Below, in pieces: positions 11,791 through 22,792 of a DNA stretch of 64,000 nucleotides; the stretch's first letter is position 1, and each line of letters starts with the position of its first letter. The stretch comes from Heracleum sosnowskyi (Eukaryota; Streptophyta; Magnoliopsida; Apiales; Apiaceae): positions 108,149,111-108,213,110 of the forward strand of contig CM061244.1 of the NCBI GenBank assembly GCA_030848705.1, given 5' to 3'. The position numbers and the translations under genes are program-made. Under the pieces are notes generated by a model that was given only the letters and a program-made list of their open reading frames with translations, did not search any database and was not told the origin of the DNA.

Positions 11791-14262
11791 ATGGTGAAGA
11801 AGGATGCAGGTGTAAAGATACCAGTTCTTGATAAGGACAATTACTTTCACTGGAAAGTAAAGATGCATTTACATCTCATGTCTATGGATGAGAGATATGT
11901 AGACTGCATTGAGAAAGGTCCACACGTTCCCATGAAGTTTGCATCTAGAATTGGAGTGCCAGATGATGCTCCTGATGTAGAAATTCCAAAACTTGTCTCA
12001 GAATGGACTATTGAAGATCTTGCAGAAATCCATAAAGATAAGAGAACCATGAACATTCTGTTTAATGGTTTGGAGCAAGAGATGTTTGACAATGTCATAA
12101 ACTGTACAACCTCCAAAGAAGTATGGGACACTGTCAGAACGCTATGTGAAGGAACTGAGCAAGTAAGGGAGAACAAAATGCAACTCCTTATACAACAATA
12201 TGAGCACTTTCACTTTAAAGCTGGTGAAACCCTAAATGACACGTTTAGTAGGTTTCAAAAGCTTCTGAATGGATTAAAGTTGTATGGGAGAATCTACCAA
12301 ACTAAGGACTCAAACCTTAAATTTCTAAGAGCTCTTCCAAAAGAATGGAAGCCTATGACTGTTTCTCTAAGAAACACTCAAGAGTACAAAGACTACACTC
12401 TTGAAAGGCTTTATGGAACCTTGAAGACTTATGAGCTGGAAATGGAGCAAGATGAAGAAATTGAGAAGGTACAGAAGAAGGGTGGATCTATTGCATTGAT
12501 TGCATCTGTGAACCAACTGGAAGATGATACTGAAGAAGCTGCAAAGGCCACAACTAGTCGAGCTAGTTGTAGAAGTGATGTTAGCAAGGGTAAAGGTAAG
12601 ATGACAGAAGAAGAAGAACCAGAATCAGTCAACTTGGATGACTTAGATGAGATTGATGAACACATTGCTTTTCTGTCAAGAAAATTCTCTAAGTTCAAGT
12701 TCAAGAGAAACTCAGAAGCAAGGCCACCAAGAAGAGACTTTCAACCTAACAAATCAAACTGGATTGAAAAGTCTAAGTCAAAATGTTTCAATTGTGGAAT
12801 GCTTGGTCACTTTGCTGGAGACTGCAGAAAGCCCAAGGTTGAGAAGGGCAACAGGAAATTTGAGCCTGTTGATTATAAAAAGAAATACTTTGAACTTCTC
12901 AAGCAAAAAGAAAAGGCTTTCATGTCTCAGGAGTATGATTGGGCTGGTAATGGTGAAGATTCTGATGATGATGTTGAATATGTCAACTTGGCTCTTATGG
13001 CTAACAATCATGAGCAGGAAGCAAGCTCCTCAAGCAACCAGGTAACAATTACTAATCTTTCTGAGCTTTCTAAAGAGGAATGCGATAGTGCAGTAAATGA
13101 AATGTCTACTGTATTGCATAATTTGCGTGTTACTCTTAAATCACTTACCAAAGAGAATTCAAGAATAAAAGAGACTAATTTGCTCTTAAGTGATAGGAAT
13201 GCAATGTTAGAAGCACAGCTCATTGAATTTGAGAAAATGAGATGTGTTAGTAGGGATGCTAAGAAGGAACTTGAGAACGTGTTACAAAGGGAAGAAATTC
13301 TTAAAACACAACTTGAAATAGAACAAAGTGTGATTGCTAAATGGAAAGATGCCAGGAATGTTGCTACCAACATCATTAATGTTCAAGGTATGGAATCTTT
13401 CTGTGAACAATCATGGAAAAAGAACAAAGAGAAACTAGGGTATGTTTGTGAAACCTTAGAATCAGAAACAGAGTCAACAAACAACAATGATCATTTGTTG
13501 AAGGTTGATATGTCAACAGAATGCAATGTTCCGTTGACAGATGAACCATCAACCGATCAGGGTGTTTCGTTGACAGAGAAAAGAAAAGATGAACTCACTA
13601 GACTTAATAATAAGTATGGTCATGTCACCAAGAACTTTGTTCAGGGTGAGTCTAGTAAATCAAAGAAAGTTGAGAAGCCTGTTGAGAGAGCTAATGTAGG
13701 TCACTTATCTAACAAGCAATTGAAAGATAAGTTAGAGAATGTTCAAGTTGAGGCTAAGGGAAATAAAAGGAATAACAGGAATGGCAAAGTAGGAATTAAC
13801 AAACACAACAATTACACACCTGATAAATATGCTCCTAGAAAAACATGTGTTAATTGTGGAAGTGTTAGTCATTTATCTACTAACTGCAAATCTGTTAAGA
13901 AGACTGTTAAAGTGAAAATTCCCAAGCCTGCAATGAATAGTTCCATGCCTACAATGCCTGTTATGCCTAACATGTTTGCTCCATATGCACAATTTCAAAA
14001 TCCATATGCCAGCATGCCATTTGTGTCTAATCCATACATGAATATGTTTAATGTGCCACAAATGCCATGGAATATGAATAACATGTTTGTTCCTCCAATT
14101 ATGCATGCTAAGAATGAAAATGTGAGCAATCCTCAGAAATCAACACCAAGGATAAAGATTGATTTAAATCAATCTGAGCCCAAGGTGAAAAATGATATAA
14201 AAGGAAAAGCAAAGGCTAACAAAACAGGACCCAAGGAAACTTGGGTACCAAAATCGACTTGA
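11791..14262 (+). CDS. Element C gag polyprotein (823 aa)
   Basis: The retrotransposon capsid/nucleocapsid protein packages element RNA into cytoplasmic particles. The ATG at 11791 is the first after the primer site. Residues 1-230 form the copia Gag/UBN2 capsid region. A CCHC zinc knuckle occupies C332, C335, H340 and C345; a second knuckle is at C686, C689, H694 and C699. Between them lie a long predicted coiled coil (about 440-540) and charged low-complexity sequence; a Met/Pro/Asn-rich segment (about 708-775) follows. The frame ends at TGA 14260-14262, overlapping pol, which is in the -1 frame. Two knuckles and this length fit SIRE-type Gag. The TCAACG motif occurs at 13512-13576. Confidence 0.92.
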   Translation: MVKKDAGVKIPVLDKDNYFHWKVKMHLHLMSMDERYVDCIEKGPHVPMKFASRIGVPDDAPDVEIPKLVSEWTIEDLAEIHKDKRTMNILFNGLEQEMFDNVINCTTSKEVWDTVRTLCEGTEQVRENKMQLLIQQYEHFHFKAGETLNDTFSRFQKLLNGLKLYGRIYQTKDSNLKFLRALPKEWKPMTVSLRNTQEYKDYTLERLYGTLKTYELEMEQDEEIEKVQKKGGSIALIASVNQLEDDTEEAAKATTSRASCRSDVSKGKGKMTEEEEPESVNLDDLDEIDEHIAFLSRKFSKFKFKRNSEARPPRRDFQPNKSNWIEKSKSKCFNCGMLGHFAGDCRKPKVEKGNRKFEPVDYKKKYFELLKQKEKAFMSQEYDWAGNGEDSDDDVEYVNLALMANNHEQEASSSSNQVTITNLSELSKEECDSAVNEMSTVLHNLRVTLKSLTKENSRIKETNLLLSDRNAMLEAQLIEFEKMRCVSRDAKKELENVLQREEILKTQLEIEQSVIAKWKDARNVATNIINVQGMESFCEQSWKKNKEKLGYVCETLESETESTNNNDHLLKVDMSTECNVPLTDEPSTDQGVSLTEKRKDELTRLNNKYGHVTKNFVQGESSKSKKVEKPVERANVGHLSNKQLKDKLENVQVEAKGNKRNNRNGKVGINKHNNYTPDKYAPRKTCVNCGSVSHLSTNCKSVKKTVKVKIPKPAMNSSMPTMPVMPNMFAPYAQFQNPYASMPFVSNPYMNMFNVPQMPWNMNNMFVPPIMHAKNENVSNPQKSTPRIKIDLNQSEPKVKNDIKGKAKANKTGPKETWVPKST

Positions 14263-17200
14263 TTTGGTTCTATTGTGTGCAGGGAGACAAAAGGAATCTT
14301 TGGTACTTGGATAGTGGTTGTTCAAGACACATGACTGGTGATTCTACCCTGCTCACAGAGTTTCAGGAAAGAGCTGGCCCTTGTATTGCTTTTGGAGATG
14401 ACAGCAAAGGCTACACAAAGGGATATGGCTTGATTTCAAAAGAGAATGTCATCATAGATGAGGTTGCATTGGTGGATGGTCTTAAGCACAACTTGCTTAG
14501 TATCATCCAACTTTGTGACAAAGGATTTTTAGTTACTTTTTCTAAAGAAGCCTGTGTTGTTTCGAAAGGAGGAAACAACAATGTGGTAATGACTGGATTC
14601 AGAAGAGGGAATGTGTACATTGCTGACTTTAGTAGCACAAGTTCAGAAACCATCACTTGTCTTTTCAGCAAGGCAAGCAAGGATGAAAGTTGGCTATGGC
14701 ACAAGAAATTATCTCATCTGAACTTTAAAGTTATGAATGATTTGGTGAGGAAAGATCTTGCTAGAGGAATTCCACAAGTGGAGTTTTCCAAGGATGGTTT
14801 GTGTGATGCCTGTCAAAAGGGGAAACAAAAGAAGGCATCATTCAAAAGCAAGACAGAGTCATCAATTGTCCATCAGCTTGAGTTGCTTCATATGGATTTG
14901 TTTGGCCCTGTAAATGTCATGTCTATTTCAAAGAAGAAATATTGTCTTGTGATTGTTGATGATTTTTCTAGATTTACATGGACTTTCTTTTTGCTTTCCA
15001 AGGATGAGGCAAGTGAAATCATTATCAATCACATCAAGATGGTAAACAATCATCCTGACTTGAAAGTAAGAAGGATTAGGAGTGACAATGGGACAGAATT
15101 CAAGAATTCAAGCATGAAGGTGTTCTGTGAAGAAAATGGTATTTTGCATGAGTTTTCAGCAGCAAGGACACCACAGCAAAATGGTGTAGTTGAAAGGAAA
15201 AACAGAACACTTATTGAAGCTGCAAGGACAATGCTAGATGAATCAAAGTTACCAACTTATTTTTGGGCTGAGGCAGTTAATACAGCTTGCTTCACTCAGA
15301 ATATTTCTTTGATTAATCAGGCCAAAGGAATGACCCCTTATCAGCTACTCAAAAGAAAGAAGCCACTATTGGATTTTCTTCATGTCTTTGGATGCAAGTG
15401 CTTTGTTCTGAGAAATCAAGCTGAGCATTTGGGGAAATTTGAAGCAAAGGCAGATGAAGCAATATTTGTGGGTTATGCAGCAGGGAAAGCCTACAGAGTC
15501 TACAATCTCAGAACCAACATTGTTATGGAATCTGTACATGTTGTTTTTGATGATCTCAAAATTCAGGGTCTCTGTGATGAAGGTTTCCATGAAAGTCTCT
15601 CTTTTGAGAATGAGGAAGGAGAACAAATGGATCATGATAAGACTATTGAGAAACAGTCCAAAGTTGTTGTATCTAGCACAGATGAAAGCAGCAGTGAAGA
15701 TGAAATTGCTGCATTAAGATTGAAAAGAATAGCTGCTAGTAGACCAAATGGTCATTCCGTTGACAGTCAGAATGAGCGTTTCGTTGACAGTCAAAATGGT
15801 CATTCCGTTGACAGTCACAGAAATGCTTCCAGGAGTGATCAATTAGGGACAACAAACTCAGGGGTTGTTTCTCAAGGACAAATATCTATTCTAGGCAATC
15901 ATGATCATGAAGCTACTTCTTCAAGAGCAAATCTACCTCCCTCAAGGAAATGGACTAAAGATCATCCCTTTGAACTTATTATAGGTGATGTGTCTTCAAA
16001 AGTCCAAACTAGAAGAGCAACTCAAGAAGAATGTCTATATAGCAGCTTTCTGTCTCAAGATGAGCCAAAGAAAGTTGAGGATGCACTTCTAGATCCAGAT
16101 TGGGTCTTGGCTATGCAAGAAGAGCTAAACCAATTTGAAAGGAACAATGTTTGGAAGCTGGTGCCCAAGCCTAAGGACAGGAGTGTCATAGGCACAAAAT
16201 GGGTGTTCAGAAATAAGATGGATGAAAATGGCATAGTCACAAGGAACAAAGCTAGATTGGTTGCAAAAGGCTACTCACAGGAAGAAGGAATTGATTTTGA
16301 TGAAACCTTTGCTCCTGTTGCAAGACTAGAAGAAATAAGGATTTTCCTAGCCTATGCAGCCCATGCCAATTTCAAGGTCTATCAAATGGATGTGAAGAGT
16401 GCTTTTCTAAATGGGGAATTGGAAGAGGAGGTGTATGTAAGTCAACCTCCTGGTTTTGAAGATGATGATTTTCCAGAATATGTATACTTCCTCCTCAAAG
16501 CACTCTATGGTTTGAAACAAGCACCTAGAGCCTGGTATGACACACTTTCACAGTTCCTCCTTGAGAATCACTTCACTAGAGGTACTGTAGATAAAACTCT
16601 TTTTCATAGGATTGTGAATGGCTCTACAATACTTGTTCAAATATATGTAGATGACATAATTTTTGGGTCTACAGATGAAAAACTTTGTCAAAAGTTTGCC
16701 AAGCTTATGCAAAGTAAGTATGAAATGAGCATGATGGGAGAGTTAACTTATTTTCTTGGTCTTCAAGTAAAGCAAGTTAATGAAGGCATTTTCATTAGTC
16801 AAACCAAGTACATTAATGATTTGTTAAAGAGGTTTAACTTAATGGAATGCTCTCCTGCCAAAACACCCATGCCTACTGCCACCAAACTTGAATTGAATAC
16901 TAAGGAAAAATCTATGGACATTTCAAGTTATAGAGGCATGGTTGGCTCACTTTTATATTTAACAGCTAGTAGACCTGATATTATGTTTGCTACATGTCTA
17001 TGTGCTAGATTTCAGGCTGATCCTAGGGAATCCCATTTAGTTGCTATTAAAAGAATTTTCAGATATCTCAAAGGAACACCAAACCTTGGCATTTGGTATC
17101 CTAGAGAATCTGGTTTTGAACTAATTGGTTATTCAGATGCAGATTATGCAGGATGTAAAATTGACAGGAAAAGCACAACAGGAACCTGTCAATTTCTAGG

Positions 17201-17588
17201 AAACAAGCTTGTATCATGGTTCAGCAAGAAACAAAACTCAGTTTCCACCTCCACAGTTGAGGCTGAGTATATTGCAGCTGGAAGTTGTTGTGCACAGATT
17301 TTATGGATGAAAAATCAACTACTTGATTATGGAATAAGAGTTGAGAAAATTCCTATTTTCTGTGACAACACTAGTGCCATTGCCATTACTGAGAATCCAG
17401 TGCAGCATTCAAGGACCAAGCATATTGACATCAAGTACCACTTTATTAGAGAACATGTTATGAATGGTACTGTGGAGTTACATTTTGTTCCAAGTGAACA
17501 ACAACTTGCAGACATCTTTACCAAGCCACTTGATGAATCCACATTCTCAAGATTAGTAAGTGAGCTAGGTATGCTAAATTTCTCTTAA
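14241..17588 (+). CDS. Element C pol polyprotein (protease, integrase, RT, RNase H)
   Basis: No ATG start is evident; the frame opens inside the end of gag, so expression needs a -1 shift (or a one-base indel is present). Order: protease D-S-G at 14310-14318; integrase zinc finger about 14694-14830; integrase core D 14895, D 15084 and E 15192 (D-35-E spacing); a variable linker at 15600-16020 with three copies of the CGTTGAC motif; RT from about 16080 with Y-V-D-D at 16644-16655; RNase H from about 17130 to 17530. All catalytic blocks are present without stops. It makes cDNA from element RNA and integrates it. The frame relation to gag is the only visible defect. Confidence 0.92.
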   Translation: MGTKIDLIWFYCVQGDKRNLWYLDSGCSRHMTGDSTLLTEFQERAGPCIAFGDDSKGYTKGYGLISKENVIIDEVALVDGLKHNLLSIIQLCDKGFLVTFSKEACVVSKGGNNNVVMTGFRRGNVYIADFSSTSSETITCLFSKASKDESWLWHKKLSHLNFKVMNDLVRKDLARGIPQVEFSKDGLCDACQKGKQKKASFKSKTESSIVHQLELLHMDLFGPVNVMSISKKKYCLVIVDDFSRFTWTFFLLSKDEASEIIINHIKMVNNHPDLKVRRIRSDNGTEFKNSSMKVFCEENGILHEFSAARTPQQNGVVERKNRTLIEAARTMLDESKLPTYFWAEAVNTACFTQNISLINQAKGMTPYQLLKRKKPLLDFLHVFGCKCFVLRNQAEHLGKFEAKADEAIFVGYAAGKAYRVYNLRTNIVMESVHVVFDDLKIQGLCDEGFHESLSFENEEGEQMDHDKTIEKQSKVVVSSTDESSSEDEIAALRLKRIAASRPNGHSVDSQNERFVDSQNGHSVDSHRNASRSDQLGTTNSGVVSQGQISILGNHDHEATSSRANLPPSRKWTKDHPFELIIGDVSSKVQTRRATQEECLYSSFLSQDEPKKVEDALLDPDWVLAMQEELNQFERNNVWKLVPKPKDRSVIGTKWVFRNKMDENGIVTRNKARLVAKGYSQEEGIDFDETFAPVARLEEIRIFLAYAAHANFKVYQMDVKSAFLNGELEEEVYVSQPPGFEDDDFPEYVYFLLKALYGLKQAPRAWYDTLSQFLLENHFTRGTVDKTLFHRIVNGSTILVQIYVDDIIFGSTDEKLCQKFAKLMQSKYEMSMMGELTYFLGLQVKQVNEGIFISQTKYINDLLKRFNLMECSPAKTPMPTATKLELNTKEKSMDISSYRGMVGSLLYLTASRPDIMFATCLCARFQADPRESHLVAIKRIFRYLKGTPNLGIWYPRESGFELIGYSDADYAGCKIDRKSTTGTCQFLGNKLVSWFSKKQNSVSTSTVEAEYIAAGSCCAQILWMKNQLLDYGIRVEKIPIFCDNTSAIAITENPVQHSRTKHIDIKYHFIREHVMNGTVELHFVPSEQQLADIFTKPLDESTFSRLVSELGMLNFS

Positions 17589-18125
17589 TTATTTTGAGAT
17601 TTTTGCAAGTTAAAATGCAGCCAGGAACTTACTATAATTTTTCTGTGAATTGATTTTCTTAGGAAAAGGTGAAATTTTGTCTAAGTCAAAATTACTATGT
17701 CAACGAAACGCACCATTTCGTTGACAGTCTTAGTATTTTTCTGGGTGTTTCGTTGATAGCTCTTTTATATCAACGAAACGCAGCTTTATCAACGAAATAA
17801 GACTGGACTTTAACCGCCCAATCCTGATTCGTTGATGTAGCGCTTTTTAATCTGAACCGTTGAAATTTCATGTTCTTTATCACGATCTATACATACACCC
17901 CTGTAAGCATAAATCGTGGTAATATTTAATTCTAACGGTTACTTTTTAAGCCAATCAGGTAATTTAGATTAATTATTGGACTTAATTTCTGAGAATTTTT
18001 GGGGGAGTATTTAAGAAATTTTAATTTCTTTATTTCATTTCTACCTGTTCTCAAAATTTCCAAAAGTTTTTCTATCTTCTTCTCTCTAACAAGCAATACA
18101 GCTCGAAGCTTTTCCTCACTCAACA
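17589..18125 (+). promoter_or_regulatory. spacer between pol and additional ORF: motif cluster, possible internal promoter and leader
   Basis: Five clear TCAACG/CGTTGA motif copies lie at 17699-17799, plus a weaker one at about 17829. Two of them form an 11-bp perfect hairpin (17698-17708 with 17716-17726). A TATTTAAG box at about 18007 is followed by a pyrimidine-rich leader (CTTCTTCTCTCTAAC) and the ATG at 18126. This looks like a plant promoter and 5' UTR, so the additional ORF may have its own transcript; that is inference. Confidence 0.45.
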
Positions 18126-21100
18126 ATGGCACCCATAGTCAAGCTTATGTCTGCTGGTGGGTTCATCTATGAGAAGAACAATTCCATTCCATTTGTCGAT
18201 AAGGAGAGTCCGAACAGCATCTTTTTCAAAATGATGGATTTCATGAGGAACTGTAAGTTGAGCTATGCGATGTTTCACTCTACACCACTCTACAATGAAG
18301 TAATCGAGGAGATTTGGACCTCATGTGAGTATAGTGGAACAAACGGCACACTGCAATTCACTCTTCAAGGTAATGAGTACAAAGTTAATTCTGATGTTTT
18401 GCAAGCATGTTTACATATTCCTGATAATAACTGTGATGCTTTGCCTACTAACACTGAAATAACTACCATGCTAAATTCTATAAACTACTCTTTGCCTACT
18501 GATAACTTAGGTAAGATTATTAGGAGAGGTTTGGTTAGGGAATACAGTTATTTAGCTGATGCATTCATTAAGGTCTTTTCTGGAAAGATTAGTAATTTTG
18601 ATGCATTAACTAACTCTATGTTAATTCTCCTAACCATGCTTCTAAATGATAGATATTACAACTTTAGCACCCAACTTATGTATGAAATTGGTGCTAAGTT
18701 GGGTGATAAGGCAAATAGGAAGAAAAATATCTATTATGCAAGGTTTCTGATGATGCTGGCTAATCATGTTAGTCCAGCACCATTAGTTATCTCTAACCCT
18801 ACTGCCAGGTTTGAGTGCTTTGTGCAAGAGAAGAGAGTATTGACAGACATACTGAGGCTGAACCACAATGGTGATGTTCCAGTGGTGTATCTGCCAATCA
18901 TTGAGGTAACTACTGCTGTCCCTGTTAGTATAGCTGTTACTTCCATTGTTTCATCCAACCCAGTTGTTATGGAGTCTGTAGCTGTGACCCAACAGGCTCT
19001 TGCCCCAGCAACAAAACCAAAATCTAAGAAATCCTCCAAGCCAACCTCAGGTGCTTCTCAAAAGGCACCTGTTGTAAAAACTACCACACAACCTAAGGGG
19101 AGTGAGTCTGGAGTTGTGAGAGGTGAGGGAAGGGGTGAACATCAAAGAAACCCCAAGGATAAGGAAGGACAGGTTAGTGTGTACCAGCCAAGCCCCATTG
19201 TGTCTTCCCAACAAGGCACAATGAGTAACATGGATTTAAACACAAGTCTAATTGCATCCTCCCAAAAGGATGTGATTATTGAAACAAGCTCTCCTCCTAG
19301 AGCACAGTCCAAAAGGGTAAGGGACACTTCAAGTCCAAAGTCTACATTTTCCCAATACCAAAGGAGAGTGAAGCAAAAGTCCAAGGGTACACAGGGTGCA
19401 CACACACTGGAAGCAACACTTCCAGTTTCTCAAATTCAGTTTGATGTAACCCCTATCATTACTCTGGGGTTACAGTCCCATTCTCTAAACATCAATCTTG
19501 AATTATCTCCATCAAATTCACCAACTCAATCTTTAGATGTGGACATGATCCATACATCTATTCCTGATTCTCCAACTCTAATCTTGGAGAAGCCCCACTC
19601 TGAAGCTGGTGGCCATCACTTGTTAAGTGATTTGTTGGGCCATCAACCAATTTTTCCTGAAGTTGCAAGGGGATCTGTGGACCAAACTCTCAAATCAATC
19701 ACCACAGACTCTACTGTAACTTCTCATTCTCAAAGTGCTTTCTTGACTTCATCAACGAAACAGTCTATTTCGTTGACAAGTGTTTCTCCATCAACGGTAT
19801 CCATACCGTTGACAGTTCAAACTACCATTCCGTTGATAGGTCATTCTACACCCCTTATTGAAAATCTAGTTGTTTCCACAACTAGTGTAGATGACCTGGT
19901 GGTAGTTGAGACACTTTTAGGATTGAGAGGGAGTGAAACTGAGAGGCTGGCTTGCAGCCAGGCAAAAGGAGAGAATGAGAGTGAGAGGCTGGCTATTTCT
20001 TCCAGCCAGGCAAAAGGAGAGATTGAGAGTTCCACCTTAGTAGGTGAAGGTGAGGGTGTGAGAGGTGTGAGCCATGGGGAGCCCATGATGCAAGAAAATA
20101 GAGGAGAGAGAGAAGGGACTACATGAGTCATAAGGGAGGAAGCAGCCATTGCTAGTGAGTCAATGGAGGTCAATGAGGGAGAAAGGGAACTTACCTTCCA
20201 AGAGCTTTATCAACAGACTCTGGATAGTATTTCCCTGGATCCTGAGACCTTTACTCATCCTGTGTCAGCCTATCAAGTTTTGGCTCAACAGGGCAATGTG
20301 GAGGCAGAGAGGTCACTACAACTGATTCATACAACTGCATCAATGCAAAGAGCAAAGGATGCCTTGACCAATCTATCTCCAGAAGCTGCAGCTAGTGGTG
20401 AGTTTGATTTCTCTGATGATGAGGACAACTTTGGTGACAATCAGGTGGCCACTACTTCACAGACTGGGACTTCTGTGGTGCCTCCTACACCAAACTGGCT
20501 TTCTCAAGATTTACAAGGAAGGATCTCCCTGGATGCTGCAATCACAAGGCAGTACAATGAGGCCTATCTGGCTCATGAGTCTGCAAATGCCAATGACAAG
20601 AAATTCTACAAGGCTGTTATGGATTCACTGGAAATCCAAAGGCTACAGATGATGCAGACAAGGATTGAGGCTAGAGAAATCAAGGACTCAATTAGCAATC
20701 TCAAGGATGCTAATGACAGGAGGCTAGATGAAAAGCTTCCTCTTCTCACTGTGTCCAAGATGAACAGGTTTTTCTCTAAGGAACCTGAGGTGGCTACCTC
20801 CTTGAAGACTCTCTCTTCTAGAGTGGACAAGGTGGAAGCTACTCTATCTCAGATGCAAAAGGAACAGGAGAAGCAGACACAACTGTTGGCCCAGCTAGTG
20901 GCAGCTCAAGGACTCCCAGTCATCTCTCTTGATGATAACAAAAAGGGGGAGAAATCTAAGGAGCTAGACATTCAAATCACAAAGGTTATGGTCCCAGCCA
21001 TTTCCCTGCCAAAGGAGCCACTAGCTATGGGGGAGTCAGGTAAAGCTAAACTGGACAGCATTGACCTGATTCAGCAAGCTTCTATGAAGCTACAGCTTGC

Positions 21101-22604
21101 TGAACAGATTAAAGACCACTGGTCCAGGATAGATGAAAGAATCAAGAAGTTAGCTGATTCTGAAAAGACTTCAGATCCATCAACGAATCAAGCTTCTTCA
21201 ACAGAGCCATCAACGGATGCCATGGTTTTAGTGTCAACGGAATGGGAGCCACAGACCAATTCTACATATAAGGTAGAGCCCCTTCTGCATGGAGTCACTC
21301 AAGGATCAAGGAAGGAGAAAGGACAAACTTCATGCATTAGGGATGTGGAACAAGCTACATTGCAAAGAAGCTTATCTCCCAAGTCTCCTGCTAAACGAAA
21401 GGGCAAAAATACAGAAAGGACTTTCTATCCTGCACCTTACCCAGATGAGCACAAGCTTCTTGGTCTACTCATCACAAAAAGTAAGGAAAGCAATAATTAT
21501 GAGGTAAGGAAGCAAAGGGCAATTATCTACAGGAATGGACAACAAATCTGTGTTTGGGCTGGTCACCCAAACTTTGCTGAAGCTAAGGCTGAAGAGTCAG
21601 AAAGAGCAGCAATGCAAGCACTTGCAGTTGCTCAATCTCTTGATGAAGAAGAAAGACAGCAAGAAGAAAAAGCCAGAGAGGAAAGGAGTGCAAAGAAGAG
21701 CACAAGGCAACCAAAGGCAAGAGCTAGGAGAAATATAGCCTTTGAGAATGATGACTCTCAGAGTATTGCATCAGACTCTTCTATACCAACTGCACCTCCA
21801 ACAATTCCTGATCCAGCTCTAGGGGAAAAGTTAGCCTGTGATCCTAAACATCCTGTTAATTTCCATGATCAGCCAATTGAGCCAAAGGAAGAGCCAATTG
21901 AGTTTGATGAGGCCAACTTTCCAAAATTCCTCTTTGAGATGGATCCAAAGAAGAAATCTAAGCAAAGGGCTACCAAGGCTAAGCCAATTCTAGTAAGGAG
22001 ACCACAAGCTGAAAAACCTCCTACCAACCCAGAAGACTTCATCTACATTGCTGATATCAGGGAGGAGTCTGACCTACACATCATTCTTGATGACCTAGTT
22101 GAAGTGAGAGGAATTGCAGCTTCTTACAAACTACCAGAGAGATTGGTGTTTGTCTACAAGGGTGGGAGAGAACAGGTTTGGCCTCTACATAGAATTCTGG
22201 GAGAAGACTATCAGACACTGCTTTCTGTGTTCAAATGCCTAAAGAAAGATTTTGGTTTTACCAAAACAGCTAAGTCTGAAGTTGTTTCCAAAATCTGCCA
22301 AATCAAAGCTAGCTGGAACAAGCCTGGTGCACTTCCCAGAGTATTGAAGGTCCCTCAAACAGGAAAGAAGATTCATCTCCAACCTTTTTGGATGATGGAA
22401 TTCAGAGACAAGGACAACTGTAGAAGATTCTTCAGAATAGAAGACCAACTGGAGAAGGCATCCAATGAAACTTTAAGATTAATGCAATCCAAGTTGGGGA
22501 ATGAAGATGAAGAAGAGAAGATTTTCTACAGAAGACTTCAAGCTCAGATTGAGGAGAACAATGCAAGAAAAGGGAAGAAAACAAGACCACAGAGGCAAAG
22601 ATGA
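18126..22604 (+). pseudogene. Element C additional ORF, about 1,490 codons with one in-frame UGA
   Basis: Two open stretches, 18126-20126 (666 aa) and 20163-22604 (813 aa), lie in the same frame. Only the TGA at 20124-20126 interrupts them, and the 12 codons after it are open. The first 230 residues form a globular domain resembling the extra ORFs of SIRE-like elements in other asterids (from memory, unsearched). Then follow Ser/Thr/Pro-rich sequence, a coiled-coil/charged region, and a C-terminal domain from about 21990 to 22520 ending in a basic tail. I see no signal peptide and no membrane segment, so an envelope role is not supported. Basic clusters suggest nucleic-acid binding or nuclear entry. 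The UGA may come from CGA by C-to-T change. Confidence 0.75.
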
Positions 22605-22792
22605 AAAATCTGCTCAGTCTAGAGGAGCAACTCTGTGCACTTGTTTTGTAAGATTTTCTACTTTGTATTCTAATTCAATGAAGCTCAATGCAATCTCTAC
22701 TTTTATCATGTGTAATTTAACTGAGTGTTTTTGTTATCATCAAGGCTCTTGATTTATGGCTGTTATTCTATCAGTCATAAATTGGGGGAGAT
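22605..22792 (+). other. Element C 3' untranslated region with polypurine tract
   Basis: A short non-coding tail follows the extra ORF. The polypurine tract ATTGGGGGAGAT at 22781-22792 abuts the 3' LTR and primes plus-strand DNA synthesis. Confidence 0.85.

Noticed and set aside
18126..22604. Envelope gene of an endogenous retrovirus
   Set aside because: No signal peptide, cleavage site or membrane segment is visible in either half.
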